From Bombardia bombarda (lineage: Eukaryota > Ascomycota > Sordariomycetes > Sordariales > Lasiosphaeriaceae), in the NCBI GenBank assembly GCA_030512295.1, contig JAULSR010000007.1, positions 62,001-126,000 on the forward strand: a stretch of 64,000 nt of DNA. Reading direction: 5' to 3'. The notes under the pieces were generated by a model. That model did no database searches and was not told the origin of the DNA. It saw nothing but the letters and a program-made list of their open reading frames with translations. The position numbers were made by a program, and so were the translations under genes. Below are positions 12,519 through 23,564 of the stretch, piece after piece (within the stretch, counting starts at the first letter, position 1; the number at the start of each line of letters is the position of its first letter).

Positions 12519-13052
12519 TACAGTGCCAGTCAATAATTTTGGCCCCATGTGCGATTTATAACCACCTACAACCATCCCATTTACAACTATCCCATCTATA
12601 ACTATTCCATTTGTGTTATTACAGGTCAAACTTGGGTGCAATTAGGTGGTAAAATTGGAGAGGGGCTAGACTTTTTGACCCATACTATACCTATACACCT
12701 AGAACAAGCCAAGAGAAACTCTCAGCAGAGGCAGCCTTTTACGAGGGCGGGTTCAGTATTCCATGAGGGACCTTGACACTCAATATATGGCTTAAAGAAA
12801 CCAGTCGATCCTATGTCCCTGATTTGTTGAGCTTGCTCATCGTAGAGTACTAGGAGCTGGTACTTTTGTTGAATGATGCTTGAAGGGTGGACTTTTGAGA
12901 GGGAACTGCAGGGTTGAGTATTGAGATGAGTTGAAAAAGCAATTGGCCCTTGATATGTTACCATGACGACAATATGGTTGTTATTATTGAGACTCTCCTT
13001 TGTATTTCACAAGCTTCCTTTTGTTGAAGTCCGTAATGTGTTGACTGGGCAC
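12519..13052. mobile_element. Possible degraded Tc1/mariner-like element
   Basis: At 12519 a TA is followed by CAGTGCCAGTCAATAATTTT, which resembles the CAGT-beginning terminal repeat of Tc1/mariner elements flanked by their TA target. About 520 bases downstream, TTGACTGGGCAC (about 13040-13051) matches the inverted end with one extra G. The minus strand between them has a broken frame (12964-12722) too decayed for me to recognise as transposase. This is a weak call resting on one end plus a partial inverted match. Confidence 0.25.
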
Positions 13053-13736
13053 CCACCTACCTACGTGACGTTTCACTGCCATAGAGCGAGGAGAAGAACT
13101 TTGCCATCCACATCGCGTGGCGTACTCGGCAAAGTTTATGTATCCATACATTCGGACGTTGCCACGTTGATGTGTTCAAAGGCTACAGTGAACAGTCTGT
13201 AAGAAATAAAGTAACTGTAAAGTAGAGCAAGTCTCTATTGTATGTTCTCATGAACTCTTCACCAAGTCGACAGCTCGTGCCAGAATCTCGTCTTCGTTCA
13301 GCGCGAAGATGGGCATATTAAGAAAGGGGCGCCGCGTTGGATATGAAACGTTCGTAAACAAGTGTGCGGTCGGGAACGAAGGGTCCAAGTGTATCAACTC
13401 CCCGTTGATATCAACCCCTGTGCTTGCATATAGGGGCGAGAATGGCATACCCTTTACGAGAACTGCCTGGACATTTCGGATTCTATCGTTTCAAGTTGAT
13501 ACTCAACTACCTGTTGCTTTCATATGAGAGTTGCGCCTCACGTCAACAAAGCGATGCTGGGTGGAGCCAATCACCAAGAGTTCAGATGAATTCGTCTCGT
13601 CTCGTCGCCGACTGGCCGTTGGTTCTGCAGGATATGTGGACTATGACTCACTCGCGGGGTGAGACACAAACCTGCCTGCCCGGTTGCCCTTCATGGGCCC
13701 AGCTAGCGGGGAGTAGTTCGTAACACGAGATATTCG

Positions 13737-13990
13737 AGTAGGGTGGTGTAGTTGGTAGCACGCGCGATTGAGACTGTAAACCGTCTTCGACACCTGTTCG
13801 ATTCTTGTCAGCGCTTAAAAGACCACGATTTTTCAGCTACTCGACACTTAACACCACAAATACATACGCCACGCGGTACTCGTGGAATGTAAATAGCGAA
13901 CAGCCTGAACAAGAAGGTTGTCTGATACGCGACGGCGGTGAGCGGGTACTAACTTGACCGACGCCCTGGTTCAATCCCAGGCCCGAACAT
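13737..13990 (+). other. tRNA-like fragments (D-arm and T-arm about 200 bases apart)
   Basis: At 13746-13761 a canonical D-arm can be drawn: GTGT / loop AGTTGGTA / GCAC. It is followed by AGACTGTAAA, which resembles a tRNA-Tyr (GTA) anticodon region, but the local T-arm at about 13791-13808 has mismatches. At 13965-13981 there is a perfect T-arm: CCTGG / TTCAATC / CCAGG. No complete cloverleaf closes in either place. These are therefore most likely decayed tRNA genes, or one tRNA split by inserted DNA. Confidence 0.3.
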
Positions 13991-14278
13991 CTCAATCTCT
14001 CTCCTCTTTTTGGTTCAAGTTAAAGGCCTTACTTGCTGTTATTTATGTAAATACAATGCTTCTGGCCTATGCTATTTCAATTTGCTTTCCTAATGCTCGA
14101 TTGAGGAAAATTCGTTTATGATGGCTTTCTCCGTAAATATACCTCCAACTATCTTATATGCCTTGTATAAACCCGACTCTATGTAATGCAATTCGACATG
14201 TACCGATCATCGAAAAATACTACCGCATTTTGTATGCTTCTTCACTCTATGACCCTGGTATGTAATATTCGAATCAAA

Positions 14279-17267
14279 TCAAGCCTGCAAAACAATGGAA
14301 TTCCATAGATCCAAATCACTCATTTCCAAACCCTGCATCTCCGACCCGGTCTGGTGGTCCCACGGAGTCGTCGTAGACTGCGTCTGCATCTGCCCCTGCC
14401 CCTGACACATGCCCCCGAGATCTAAATAAGGGGAGAGGGACCCGAAATCAAACCCCAAAGTAGACAAATCCTCGGTCGTTGTCGAAAAGCTGGTCCGCGA
14501 GCTCGGCAGACTCAGGTGCGGCGTGTGTTGTCTGCTACCATTGTTGCTGGGGGCAAACGACGATGATGCCAGCGAGGCAGTTGATAGGCTGCGGCTGCTG
14601 GACACGGAGAGCTGCTTTGGCTTTTGGGGCGTGGGTGGTGCCGACGACATGAACTGAAAGTATTCTGGCGTTTGTGCTTTTGACGGCACGGAAGAGGAGG
14701 TGGCGGATGACATGCAGTCGCAGAGCTCCATTTGCATGTTCCTGAGCAGACGCCAGACGGTGAGCAAGTTGTCACTTGTCTTGTTGTCCTCCCCGACGGG
14801 ACCAGTCTGGGGTACTGCTCCAGGTGCTGGTGTCATGGTGCTGGTGGTTCCTCCTGAGTATGATGGTGAGGGCTCGAGTATCTCCAGCGCCTCGTCAACA
14901 AAGTAGCGGGCTAATTGGGCATCCGGGCTGGACGGGTTTTGTTTGAGGTAGGTGAGGATAACGAGGATGGACTGAAAGGCCGAGACGTCTGTTGAGAGAA
15001 ACCAGAAATAGGGGGCGAATGCTGGAACGCGGATGATTTGGAGGAGGTGGCGGATGTAGTTGATACTTAGCCGAAAAGTGCTGTTTTTCTGTCAGCCAGA
15101 TATCGTAGTTTATGTGTTAAAAGGTCTTTTCTGTCTCACCTCATCCATAACTTGTCATTCTGCTCTGGGGTCAAACTCGGATTCCCTAGAAATATCTTTT
15201 GTAGCGCCAGAAGCGAGCCTGTTACCATCATAGTAAGAGATATCCTCGCCCACGAGATGAAGGCGCTTGGCTCTTCAAATTGATCGGTATACAGAGACTC
15301 GTGGGCCAGCATGGACGCATTCGCCAGCCGGAATGGTACAAAACCCTGTTCGGGGACACCCTGAACAGGCATTCTGCTGATCAGATTATTGACCTTCATG
15401 TGGAGCTTCTTATAGGCCCTGACGTGGAGATTGAAATCGGCCTGACTAAGACGACGACAGCTGTTGGCTCGATTTAGTAAGACGTGCATGAACCGAGCAG
15501 TTTCATATCGCCCAATTGTAAACAGCAGGAAGATGGACGCCTTGCCGGGGTCTGGGACAAGTTCGTTGCTGGTTTCGCTGATCATCTGGACGTCCCAGTT
15601 GACGTCCTCGATGCCACAGCGAGTCTGTGAACCATATCGGAGAGAATATTGGGCGTCGAGACAAACAATATGCCACCATACGTGGCGCTGCGTCTCGTGG
15701 ATAGCTGGGTCCACCCCAGCATGGGTGTGATCTCTATGCAACCCCAAACTCTGGGCGATGCGTACCGCTGTGCTGATGAAGGACAGGTTCTCGGAAGCAT
15801 CGCACTGGGACGACTTTGAGCAGCTATTGCCAAGGAGAAAGGCGACAAGAGTGTTGAGAGTAGGCCTCTTATTGTGTTGGCAGTGTTCGAGACCTTTCAG
15901 ATAAGCGCTACGTAGCTGATCAACCGTCGTGTTGATGTCCAGGGATGCCAATGGCCTGGCGCCCAGCCAGAAGGTAGCCGGAGACGCGGTGGCCCCGCAG
16001 AAGAGAATGGAGAAGAGAAGAGGGATGAAGGTTGGGTCACCCATGAGGCGGTCGGGACTGGAGCCCGGGGGGACTCGCTGTAGTCGTTGGACCACACCCA
16101 GAACATTTCGTACTCGGCACGAAATGTGGGGATGTGAATGAGAGGGTAGATTGGACGCATGCCGATGAGGAACGAGTATAGCAGTAAGTCGCAGACTGGC
16201 TTGGTCGGGAGTCTGCTGAGGAGACTGACCAAGCCGGCTACATGGACGTCGCCATACCATTGCGCTTTGTTGCGGGACGAGACATTCATAGTGTCAATCA
16301 TATTGTCGCACAGAGATTCTTGGTCGGGCAGCAAAGCCCAGAAGGTACTCTCGACATAGTAGTTGGGTCGCGAAGCATTGCCATGGCCCATGTACCCCGT
16401 GCGCGACGAATGTCGGCTCACAGCGTCCTGCTCCATGCTATCTCCATGTCCAGAATGCTCGACATGGAAAGGTTGGCCAAAGATATCAGTATCCGTCATG
16501 GGCTGATGGAGGCGCCCTGGCGCTGTCACGGCTGGCAACGGATGGATTGTACTGAGGGTGCTGTTCCACTCCATGGGTTGGCTTTGCAAGAATGTAGAGG
16601 GGGAGGCGCTCATGCCCGTCGAGACGAAGGCATTCAAGTTCTCGTTGGAGAGGGAAGAACTTGAACTGAAAAAGGGAGTCGGCTCAAGGCTTTGACGTGA
16701 TTGTGTCGTACTAGGAGGCCCTTCAGGACGCCCCTCAGGAGCCTCTGAAGCGTCTTGGTCGGAAAATGCAGAAAGATCGGGGGCATTGGCATCGTCTATC
16801 CACATCTGTTGCTTCTGGTGTTGCTGTTGCTGCTGTTGCTGCTGTTGCTGCTGTTGCTGCTGATCATCCGCCTCAATCTTTGCCTTTGCCTTTGCCTTTT
16901 CTTTGAACGGATAATGATTAGCTGTGTATTCAGGGGGGGAGATGATGGAGGTTAAGGCGGTTAAAAAAAGAATTATACCTACGGCAGGCTGCTTGGGGCC
17001 TGTAGTCCCTCGGGGGCGACCCTTGGGGTGTGGTGTGCTATAGACACATTCCACCCCCCGGCGCAAACACCTGGCACAACTTTCTTCATCATCCGAGCTC
17101 TGGCGGGGACAGCGGAGCTTTTGAGCGTGACAGCGATTGCACGAGAGGCGCTTGTGAGGTGTTGCGGCGGATGGCATGTTCGACTTTTGGTTGTTATTAT
17201 CCGACATGTGCGAGACCTCGACCTCTGACTCCTTATTTGTCAAGTTGACGGTAAACTGGCCGTACAT
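14279..17267 (-). CDS. Zn2Cys6 transcription factor with fungal_trans domain, apparently frameshifted
   Basis: Probable nuclear DNA-binding regulator and a candidate regulator of the neighbouring metabolite cluster (inferred from position). Model: 17267-16979, 16921-15140, 15080-14279, with introns of 57 nt (GTATAA...CAG) and 59 nt (GTGAGA...CAG). Seen: a Zn2Cys6 cluster with Cys at 43, 46, 53, 64, 67 and 74 (CX2CX6CX10CX2CX6C), a basic stretch after it, a poly-Gln tract (about 16810-16863), and the fungal_trans core beginning near LLLYSFLIGMRPIYPLIHIPTF. The frame breaks at a six-G run (16067-16072). Adding one base there would join both halves into a 957-aa family-like protein. As written, translation ends near 15897. 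No intron of plausible size fixes the break, so it is either a real loss-of-function indel or a homopolymer sequencing error. MSDNN at 17207 is an alternative start. Confidence 0.8.
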
Positions 17268-19757
17268 CTAGAGTCCTTGGCAAAGCGGCACAGTAACGTA
17301 GACAGGCATACCAACGGGGAGAGATCTGAGATGGGCTGACGATCAGGGTCAGTACCTAAGCCTGTCTCGGACAATGGGCACCAGACCACCTACTAAAATA
17401 TTCGGACGGACAGTGAAATGCGCCAAGAGCTTTGCTGGACCCGTATCGAACGGTTTCCCCAGGATAAAAGAGGTATTTGACTATTTGTAGGATCACGCAA
17501 GGGTCTTGTGATGCCAAGACCATCCATCGATAGATGGCATTTTTGACCCTTGCTCTCAGTGGAATCCTTTCAGAATGAGAACGACGTCGTCAAAGGCGAA
17601 GAAGAAGCCTGGCCCTGGGCTGTGGGAATGATCCCTACTCCGAGTCCGTACATGTACTCCGTAATCCGTTGCGGGACTATCATAATCCTGGCAGCAGGTC
17701 TGGTCTTTTGCATGCTGATTGGGGGCCCCTCTGCATGGCGGATTATTCCTTCACTTGCATTGGAACCCACAAACATCTGAAATGGGTTATTTGTCCAAGT
17801 AAGGGCCTTGGTATTTGCTATTCGAAGCTGGACTCTACAAGTCGTTCGCGTCTGGTCGTTATGTGGCCCATGCAAGGATGCACTGACGGGGCATGTCAGC
17901 CACTGACACCCCGTACATGTATGTACCTTGACGAGATTCCGCCGGGTCGGATAATACACGACACCAAGTAAAAGTGTATTCCAAGATAAAACAAAGTAGG
18001 TAGGTACCTTATAGAATTACTAAGATGATATGCCAAGTATTCCAGGTGGTATGCCAGGTGTGCCAGGTATGCCAGGTATGCCAGGTATGCCAGGTATGCC
18101 AGGTACTTAGTTGTACCACCCAGTCGTACCTGAACAGCAGTGTCGTCTTTGCAACCCCTCTCGAATCGTGCCCTCCACGTTCGGCAGTCTTTCTCTGACA
18201 AGTTCCAAAACGAGGGGTTTTGCCACAACACAATCTACATGGAAACACCTTATCCTGTATTAACTACACGGCAAATGCCACGATGTAGAGGAACGGATGT
18301 CGATCTCCGGGGCCCTGGCATGGGAATGAATTGCTGAGGGCGCCAAGCATGTCAATGTCGGTGTTGGCTTTGTAGGTACATGTGCTCAAGCATGGTACTT
18401 TAACCTACCTACCTACCTTACCTTATCTCTGCAATAGGACACCCCTAAACTTTGATACCTAATCGCACCACCATTCGCTCCCGCGCTCAACATGCAGACG
18501 ATTTACGCATTTGAAGTTGCATCACTACTACCCAAGGTAAGCACAAGTGATTGTTGTTGAAGTCCCTTCGCAACACCAAAAAGGGTTCGGATTCCTGGAA
18601 GAAATTGCGTGCTCATAGTCATGGTCTTTCTGTCTACGCGTATGGATTATCTCTCACTGCCCGTTCTATTTCCACCTGATTTTCCAACGCCTCAAAGCGA
18701 CATACCCAGCAGGCCGTGTCTTGATACATCCGGGGTCGCTGCCAAGATAAATGAATAGCGCAATAAAATCTGACATGCGCATGCAGTCAACCTTCACGTT
18801 CGGCTAAGAGAGAGAACCCTGTGCCGAACTGAACTTATTGACCATCTTTGATGGGCGATCTTAACCGTAACCTCAAGTTGAAGCTTACGAGTAGGCATCG
18901 TATATGATGAAGCCAGTTACGTATTCGTGCCTTAAGGCGGTGATAGTTCAATGCGCAAATGCCGAGAGGAATGGCATTGCATCATCCAACAAACATGGGC
19001 CTTCTTTGTTTCGAAACCAAGTGTTCATATGAACTAGAATAGTTCTAAGGGATGGTGCTTTGGCACGCCACACATCTTGATCCTTTCTCGCAAAGGCGAA
19101 CAAGCCGAATAAATTACGTGCAAGTGCGGCGGGATAGCGGGATCACCCGAGAGCCCGCTGGCATACAGTGCCTACCTGCACACTAAGGAAATGTACAAGC
19201 ACATTGAATTAGGTGAAAAGCAGTCTTCGGTCTATTTCCAGTTTCTACCTCAGCTGCCGAGCAAAAATTACAGTGTGGAGTACTTGGTAAGATTCGTCGA
19301 TCAATCTATTACCACAGGTAGACAAGGGCACCCTGTCCATCCCCACCCCATGACACTAGTACCCGCCTTGGCGAATGCTTAATTCCTGTATATGCCAAGG
19401 AAGTCGCATCGACTGCCCTTTTAAGCTGTCGTTTTGTAACTTTGCCGCCGTCCGCTGTAGTTTGTCGCGGAGGCGTCCGATTGGGCGCGCCTTCCATCAA
19501 CCACTGTGCAACGTCGTGCTTCGCCCCGGAGATAATGGGCAACGGCCAGCGGGGATATGCAATCACCGGTCACTGGAATGCCTGAACTCATGATTCGAAG
19601 TAGAGCAGGCTTCACCTTGATAAAGCCAAACGCTCTGAACGATTTCTGGAAACCGAGCTGCTTTTTTTCAATGCCAAGACATTCCAGCCAGTCTACCAAA
19701 ACCACAACCTTCAAGTCAAAATCACCTTACAAGACATAAGAATCACCAACAGACAAG
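17268..19757. other. Intergenic region with promoter function and a short tandem repeat
   Basis: This 2.5-kb space lies between the divergent regulator (-) and SnoaL-like gene (+). It carries no recognisable gene. It contains the 9-bp tandem repeat listed separately, several TACC/GGTA-type runs (for example 18403-18426) and otherwise unremarkable AT-rich sequence. Confidence 0.5.
18052..18105 (+). repeat. 9-bp tandem repeat (TGCCAGGTA)n
   Basis: Six head-to-tail copies of TGCCAGGTA, the first with one mismatch, preceded by two more diverged copies (about 18031-18051). The nine-base period keeps a frame open on either strand, which explains a spurious His-Thr-Trp frame on the minus strand. 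It lies between the regulator and the first cluster gene. Confidence 0.85.
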
Positions 19758-20243
19758 ATGGCCTCGGCACCGTTGACTCTTCCCGCCAAGCTCAACCCCC
19801 CTCTCACGGGGCGCGACGCCATCGTCGACGCCGTTCACCGATGCCTCGCCGGTCTCGACGCGGCTGATCAGGGCCTCTGGGAATCCGGCTGGCACCCCGA
19901 GGGCACCATGGAAATCAACGGGAACGTGATGCGCGGCAGGAAGGAGCTGCACGACAAGTGCTTTGCGACCATCAGCAAGCTCGACACGACGCACTTCATG
20001 ACCAACGTGCGCGTCACGCTTACCGACGACGCCGGCACCAAGGCCGCCATGACCGCCACTGTCTTGGCCCAGCATTACCGCGAAGGCAAGGGCCTGGCCC
20101 CCGGCGAGCCGAGAATCCTGGCTGGCAACCTCTACGGACTCAACTTGGAGAAGGATCCGGCCGATGATCTGTGGAAGATTAAGGATTGGGTGCTCAAGAG
20201 CACTTGGGGCGAGGGCGATTGGCAGATTCTGATGGGCAACTAA
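19758..20243 (+). CDS. SnoaL/NTF2-like small protein
   Basis: Single-exon 161-aa protein of the SnoaL-like (NTF2-fold) type, a cone-shaped fold used by small dehydratases, cyclases, isomerases and non-catalytic binding proteins. Seen: the helix-rich start with TGRDAIVDAVHRCLAGLD, the DQGLWESGWHPEGTMEING segment typical of SnoaL_4-like proteins, RGRKELHDKC, then a beta-rich half ending in KSTWGEGDWQILMGN. No signal peptide or membrane segment is visible, so a cytosolic location is likely. It opens the metabolite cluster on the + strand about 590 bases from the MFS gene's 3' end. Such proteins often shape reactive intermediates in fungal pathways, but whether this one is a cluster enzyme is inference. 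The start is the first ATG (ACAAGATGGCC context). Confidence 0.75.
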   Translation: MASAPLTLPAKLNPPLTGRDAIVDAVHRCLAGLDAADQGLWESGWHPEGTMEINGNVMRGRKELHDKCFATISKLDTTHFMTNVRVTLTDDAGTKAAMTATVLAQHYREGKGLAPGEPRILAGNLYGLNLEKDPADDLWKIKDWVLKSTWGEGDWQILMGN

Positions 20244-20830
20244 GTCTAGGGGAATTGCATTTGCGGTCGGGACAGGATTTTCTTGGAGGATTCTTGTCGT
20301 TAGTTGACCACCTACTCTACAATTACTTCAAGCTTTGACTAGGAAGACAAATAGCATGGTGCCACACAAATATGCTCTCATGTACCCGCACCAGCAGATC
20401 TGTTATTAGGCGAGTCCCCCCTAGAAATTTAAGGTGAAGAAATCAGAAAAGAAGCTCCACTAATAGTGGGACGGTTGACGGTACTTGCTGTGATAAATTA
20501 CGAAAGGTAGAAGGTGCGAGCGAGGAGGTGGAAGGTGCGAGCGAGGAGGTGGAAGGTGCGATGGTCGAAAAGTCTGGCATTTGGGTGGTAATAATGGGGT
20601 TGCTGCCAGACTGGATTCGCTAGAATAATCGTTCTGTGAGTGAATAAAGCATCCACGGCATTACAAAATGCGTGCAAAACAGTTCTTTTCTGCGAGATTT
20701 TAACTGAGTTCTTTTCATGTATTATCTCTATTCTCTATTTTAGGCGATCTATTGACATTTTGTCTAAGTTCCAAAAATGTGCATGGTGCCATATATACAA
20801 TGGGATTGTCCCTGTCGGTTTCGTCGGCTT
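20244..20830. other. Intergenic 3' flank with a 21-bp tandem repeat
   Basis: This is the space between the convergent 3' ends of the SnoaL-like (+) and MFS (-) genes. At 20510-20561 a 21-bp unit (GAAGGTGCGAGCGAGGAGGTG) is repeated twice perfectly plus a 10-base partial copy. No gene is supported. Confidence 0.7.
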
Positions 20831-22799
20831 CTATGGTGTAAACTTGCTCCACTTCCGAATTCTGGCGCCGTAAATGTAAAACAGAAACGGAACAGGGATC
20901 AGAGCCACATTGAGAAATGCGAGCAACGACATTGCCCATGGGACACCAAGTCTTTGGAACTGCACAATCTCAAAATTAACCCATGAACCTGGCAGCAGAA
21001 GCGTCAAAAATCAAAAAAGAAAAAAAAAAGAAAAAAGGAAACTTACCATATAGTTGGCAAACATGGGAAATCCGGCCCCCAAAAGACCTCGGAACATGGC
21101 GTTAATTGCAATAGCGGAATTCGCCGTGATCTTGTACACATCGATAAGATAGTTGAGGCCCTGGAAAGCGTGTTTTAGCTTTGATGCAACCTTCTCAGGC
21201 ACCCGACCTTGCGCGCTGGGGCCTGGGGCTGGGGGGGGGAAATGCAGCTTACCTGCAGGAACACCAAGAGAATTCCGCACCCAATGAAGCTACCCGAGAT
21301 AACCTGCGGCACCCAGCTGATGTTTGGGTTCGATGTCCCTGGGAAAAGGGCGAGACAGACGCAGTCAGCAACCATCAGACGGAAAACCAGCCGATTGGGT
21401 TCCAATTCCCAGAGAAACTCACATGCAAACCAAAACATGCCAGCAGGCATCAAAATGCTGCCAATCATCATTGGCACCAATCGCTCCTCGGGCACGTCGC
21501 CAAACTGTTCCACTTTGCGCTTCATGCGCGTTTTCGTGTGAACAATGATGATGACCACAGCGACAAGAACGCCCACAGTGATGGCAAGAAAAGGCAGCGC
21601 AGCCACACCCAGACTCCACCCACGCTCTTGCGCAAAAGCAATGGGGTAGGCCTCAAAGCAGAGGTAGAGAAACCCATACACAAAGCCAATGTATAGGGTG
21701 ATGAGCGCGAGGATGGGTTCCAGCGCGATCATGATCCACGGCCTGAACAGGTATACCCGCACCAGGTTCCCCCAGTCGATACCCTTCTTCCCGGCGTCTC
21801 CCGTGTCCAAGCCCCTCCTCTTTGCTCTCTTCTGGAGAAGCACGGGCGCAAAGGTCTCGGGCACGGTCACATAGAATATCGCCAGCAAGACCATGGTCGG
21901 GATCAGGGTGAGCCACTGCGTCCAGCGCCAGCCGAGATAGGACTTTGTTACGAAGCCTCCAACGATCGGCCCCATCTGGTTGAAGGTCAGTAGGCGCGGG
22001 GGGGGGGGGGGGGGGGGGGGACAGAGACCCAAAGAGTTGAGAGTTGAGGTTTGACTTACCACGGGGCCGAGAAAGGTGGCACTGGCGAAACCAGCAACAG
22101 CGACGCCACGGGACAGAGGCTCCCAGATATCAGCCAGGGTGCCTCCCACGATCGCCAGCGACGAAGACCCAAACGTGCCCGTCAGAAACCGACACACAAA
22201 CACGGTGGCCGCATTCTTGGCCACGGCAACGGGGATGGTGAAGATGCCAAAGAGGAACAGTCCCACGGCCAGAGGCTGTTTGCGACCAAGGACCTCGGAT
22301 GCAGGCCCAAAGATGAGCGGCCCAAAGGCAAACCCCAGGACGAAGAGGGCGGTGGCTAGGATGCAGACCTCTGAAGACAAGTGGAATTCTTCAGCCAGCT
22401 TTTCGGTTGTCGGGCTCATGACGGACGAGGCAAAGGCGACCATGAAGACCAGGAGGGCGAGCATGACGGTGATGTAGGTCCGCTTGAAGAGGGAGAAGTT
22501 TTTGGGGTTTTCCTGTTGACATGTTGGTCAGTCCAATCCCAGCGAAAACAAAAAGGAGAGATTCAACAACATACTGGGTCGCCAGGCCCGTCCCATTGCA
22601 TCGCATTTGGTTCTGGCGCCGTGTTTGATTGCTTTTCGGTATCTGGACCAGAGCTCGAGGACCCATCTGCTGCTGCTGCTGCTGCTGCTGCTGCATCTTT
22701 CTCAGAACTTGGTGTTGTCTGGCTTTGGGACTCATTTTCGTTCAAAACGGCTGGGTCACGATGGTGGCCCGCTTGGCCACCGTTCAAATTGGCCGACAT
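20831..22799 (-). CDS. MFS transporter, DHA1-like multidrug/metabolite exporter
   Basis: Probable plasma-membrane proton-driven exporter, possibly for the cluster product. Six exons: 22799-22575, 22512-22060, 21975-21423, 21338-21253, 21160-21047 and 20959-20831. All introns are GT-AG and the frames close to 519 aa. Seen: a cytosolic N-terminus with Gln/Ser and a poly-Ala run (CTG repeats at 22668-22694), then hydrophobic segments consistent with 12 membrane helices; motif-A-like GPASEVLGRKQP after helix 2; GFASATFLGPV...MGPIVGGF spanning intron 2; a large cytosolic loop (QKRAKRRGLDTGDAGKKG); and the last helix ending GARIRKWSKFTP. Intron 2 contains a 23-base G tract (C on the coding strand). 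The gene is divergent from the enoyl reductase and shares its 765-bp promoter region. Confidence 0.88.
21998..22020. repeat. 23-base poly-G tract in MFS intron 2
   Basis: An uninterrupted run of 23 G on the + strand. It lies inside the second MFS intron (22059-21976), where the transcript would carry poly-C upstream of the branch and acceptor region. Confidence 0.9.
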
Positions 22800-23564
22800 G
22801 ATTTCTATGTCATTGACTCTCATGAAATCTCAACTCGAGTTGATGACAAGAATATGGCCAAAATGGGACCTGTGGGTGGTTGATAAAGGTCAAGCTTTTG
22901 GTGAAGGAAGCTATTCGACTGTGACGTGACGCACTGGAACGAAGGACAACCTCAGCACCCAGAATTTCCCGTCGGGACGCGAGCTGGGGCGCGAGATGGA
23001 CTGCCAACAGGCGCCAAACCGTGAGCCTGTTGCAAATCGACGTGTCGATTCCGTGAAACTGACAAATCCGGCTCCGGGGGTAAGCAGAATACGCCCGGAT
23101 TATCCGCGGTCCACACAGCGATGTCGTGATTATCGATTTCTTTGTGATTGGACTTGACAGGCTTTATGACTGTCGATCTCGGATGCCCGGAACTGTTGAT
23201 TTGATTTAGCGTAGGATTGTGTTTCCTGCAGTGGGTGGCCGTGATGGTTGCTGTCTTTTCTCCGGTTCCATGTTGTTGAGTGAGCATTTATTCTACATGT
23301 CCAGGTTCTCCACATGTAATCCGAATTCGGCGGTTTTTAGACGGGTTGACATTCAACCATCGTCATCCACCGTCTTGTCATGTCGAATTAACTAAAAATG
23401 CACCGTATCTTAGGTCTCAAAATTTAACAGACCGATGATGTGTAAAGATAGTTATAGAAGACCTGGCAGCCAGGAGTTTGGGCGAAATCAGTAAAGGTAG
23501 TAAGCAGAACAGGGGTTACGAGATCAGTACTATTTGTCTCTTTGTCGTCAATAATATCACAATA
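22800..23564. promoter_or_regulatory. Bidirectional promoter region, MFS exporter / trans-enoyl reductase
   Basis: The 765 bases separate two divergent cluster genes and must contain both promoters. I see a palindromic CCGAATTCGG at 23321-23330, a candidate Zn2Cys6 half-site pair, and no coding sequence. Confidence 0.5.
23321..23330. promoter_or_regulatory. CCGAATTCGG palindrome (candidate Zn2Cys6 site)
   Basis: Perfect 10-bp palindrome made of CCG and CGG half-sites separated by four bases. Zn2Cys6 dimers bind paired CGG/CCG triplets. Related pairs occur upstream of the 2OG oxygenase and between the P450 and PKS-NRPS, but short motifs of this kind also arise by chance. Confidence 0.25.

Larger units (their letters stand above)
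11803..14278. other. Gene-poor intergenic region
   Basis: No intact gene is supported in about 2.5 kb. It holds a (TA)n run at about 12229-12251, possible transposon debris (12519-13052) and tRNA-like sequences (13737-13990), described separately. Otherwise it is AT-rich non-coding sequence. Confidence 0.5.

Noticed and set aside
18009..18248. Minus-strand frame with repeated HTW residues as a peptide gene
   Set aside because: It is only the translation of the 9-bp tandem repeat.
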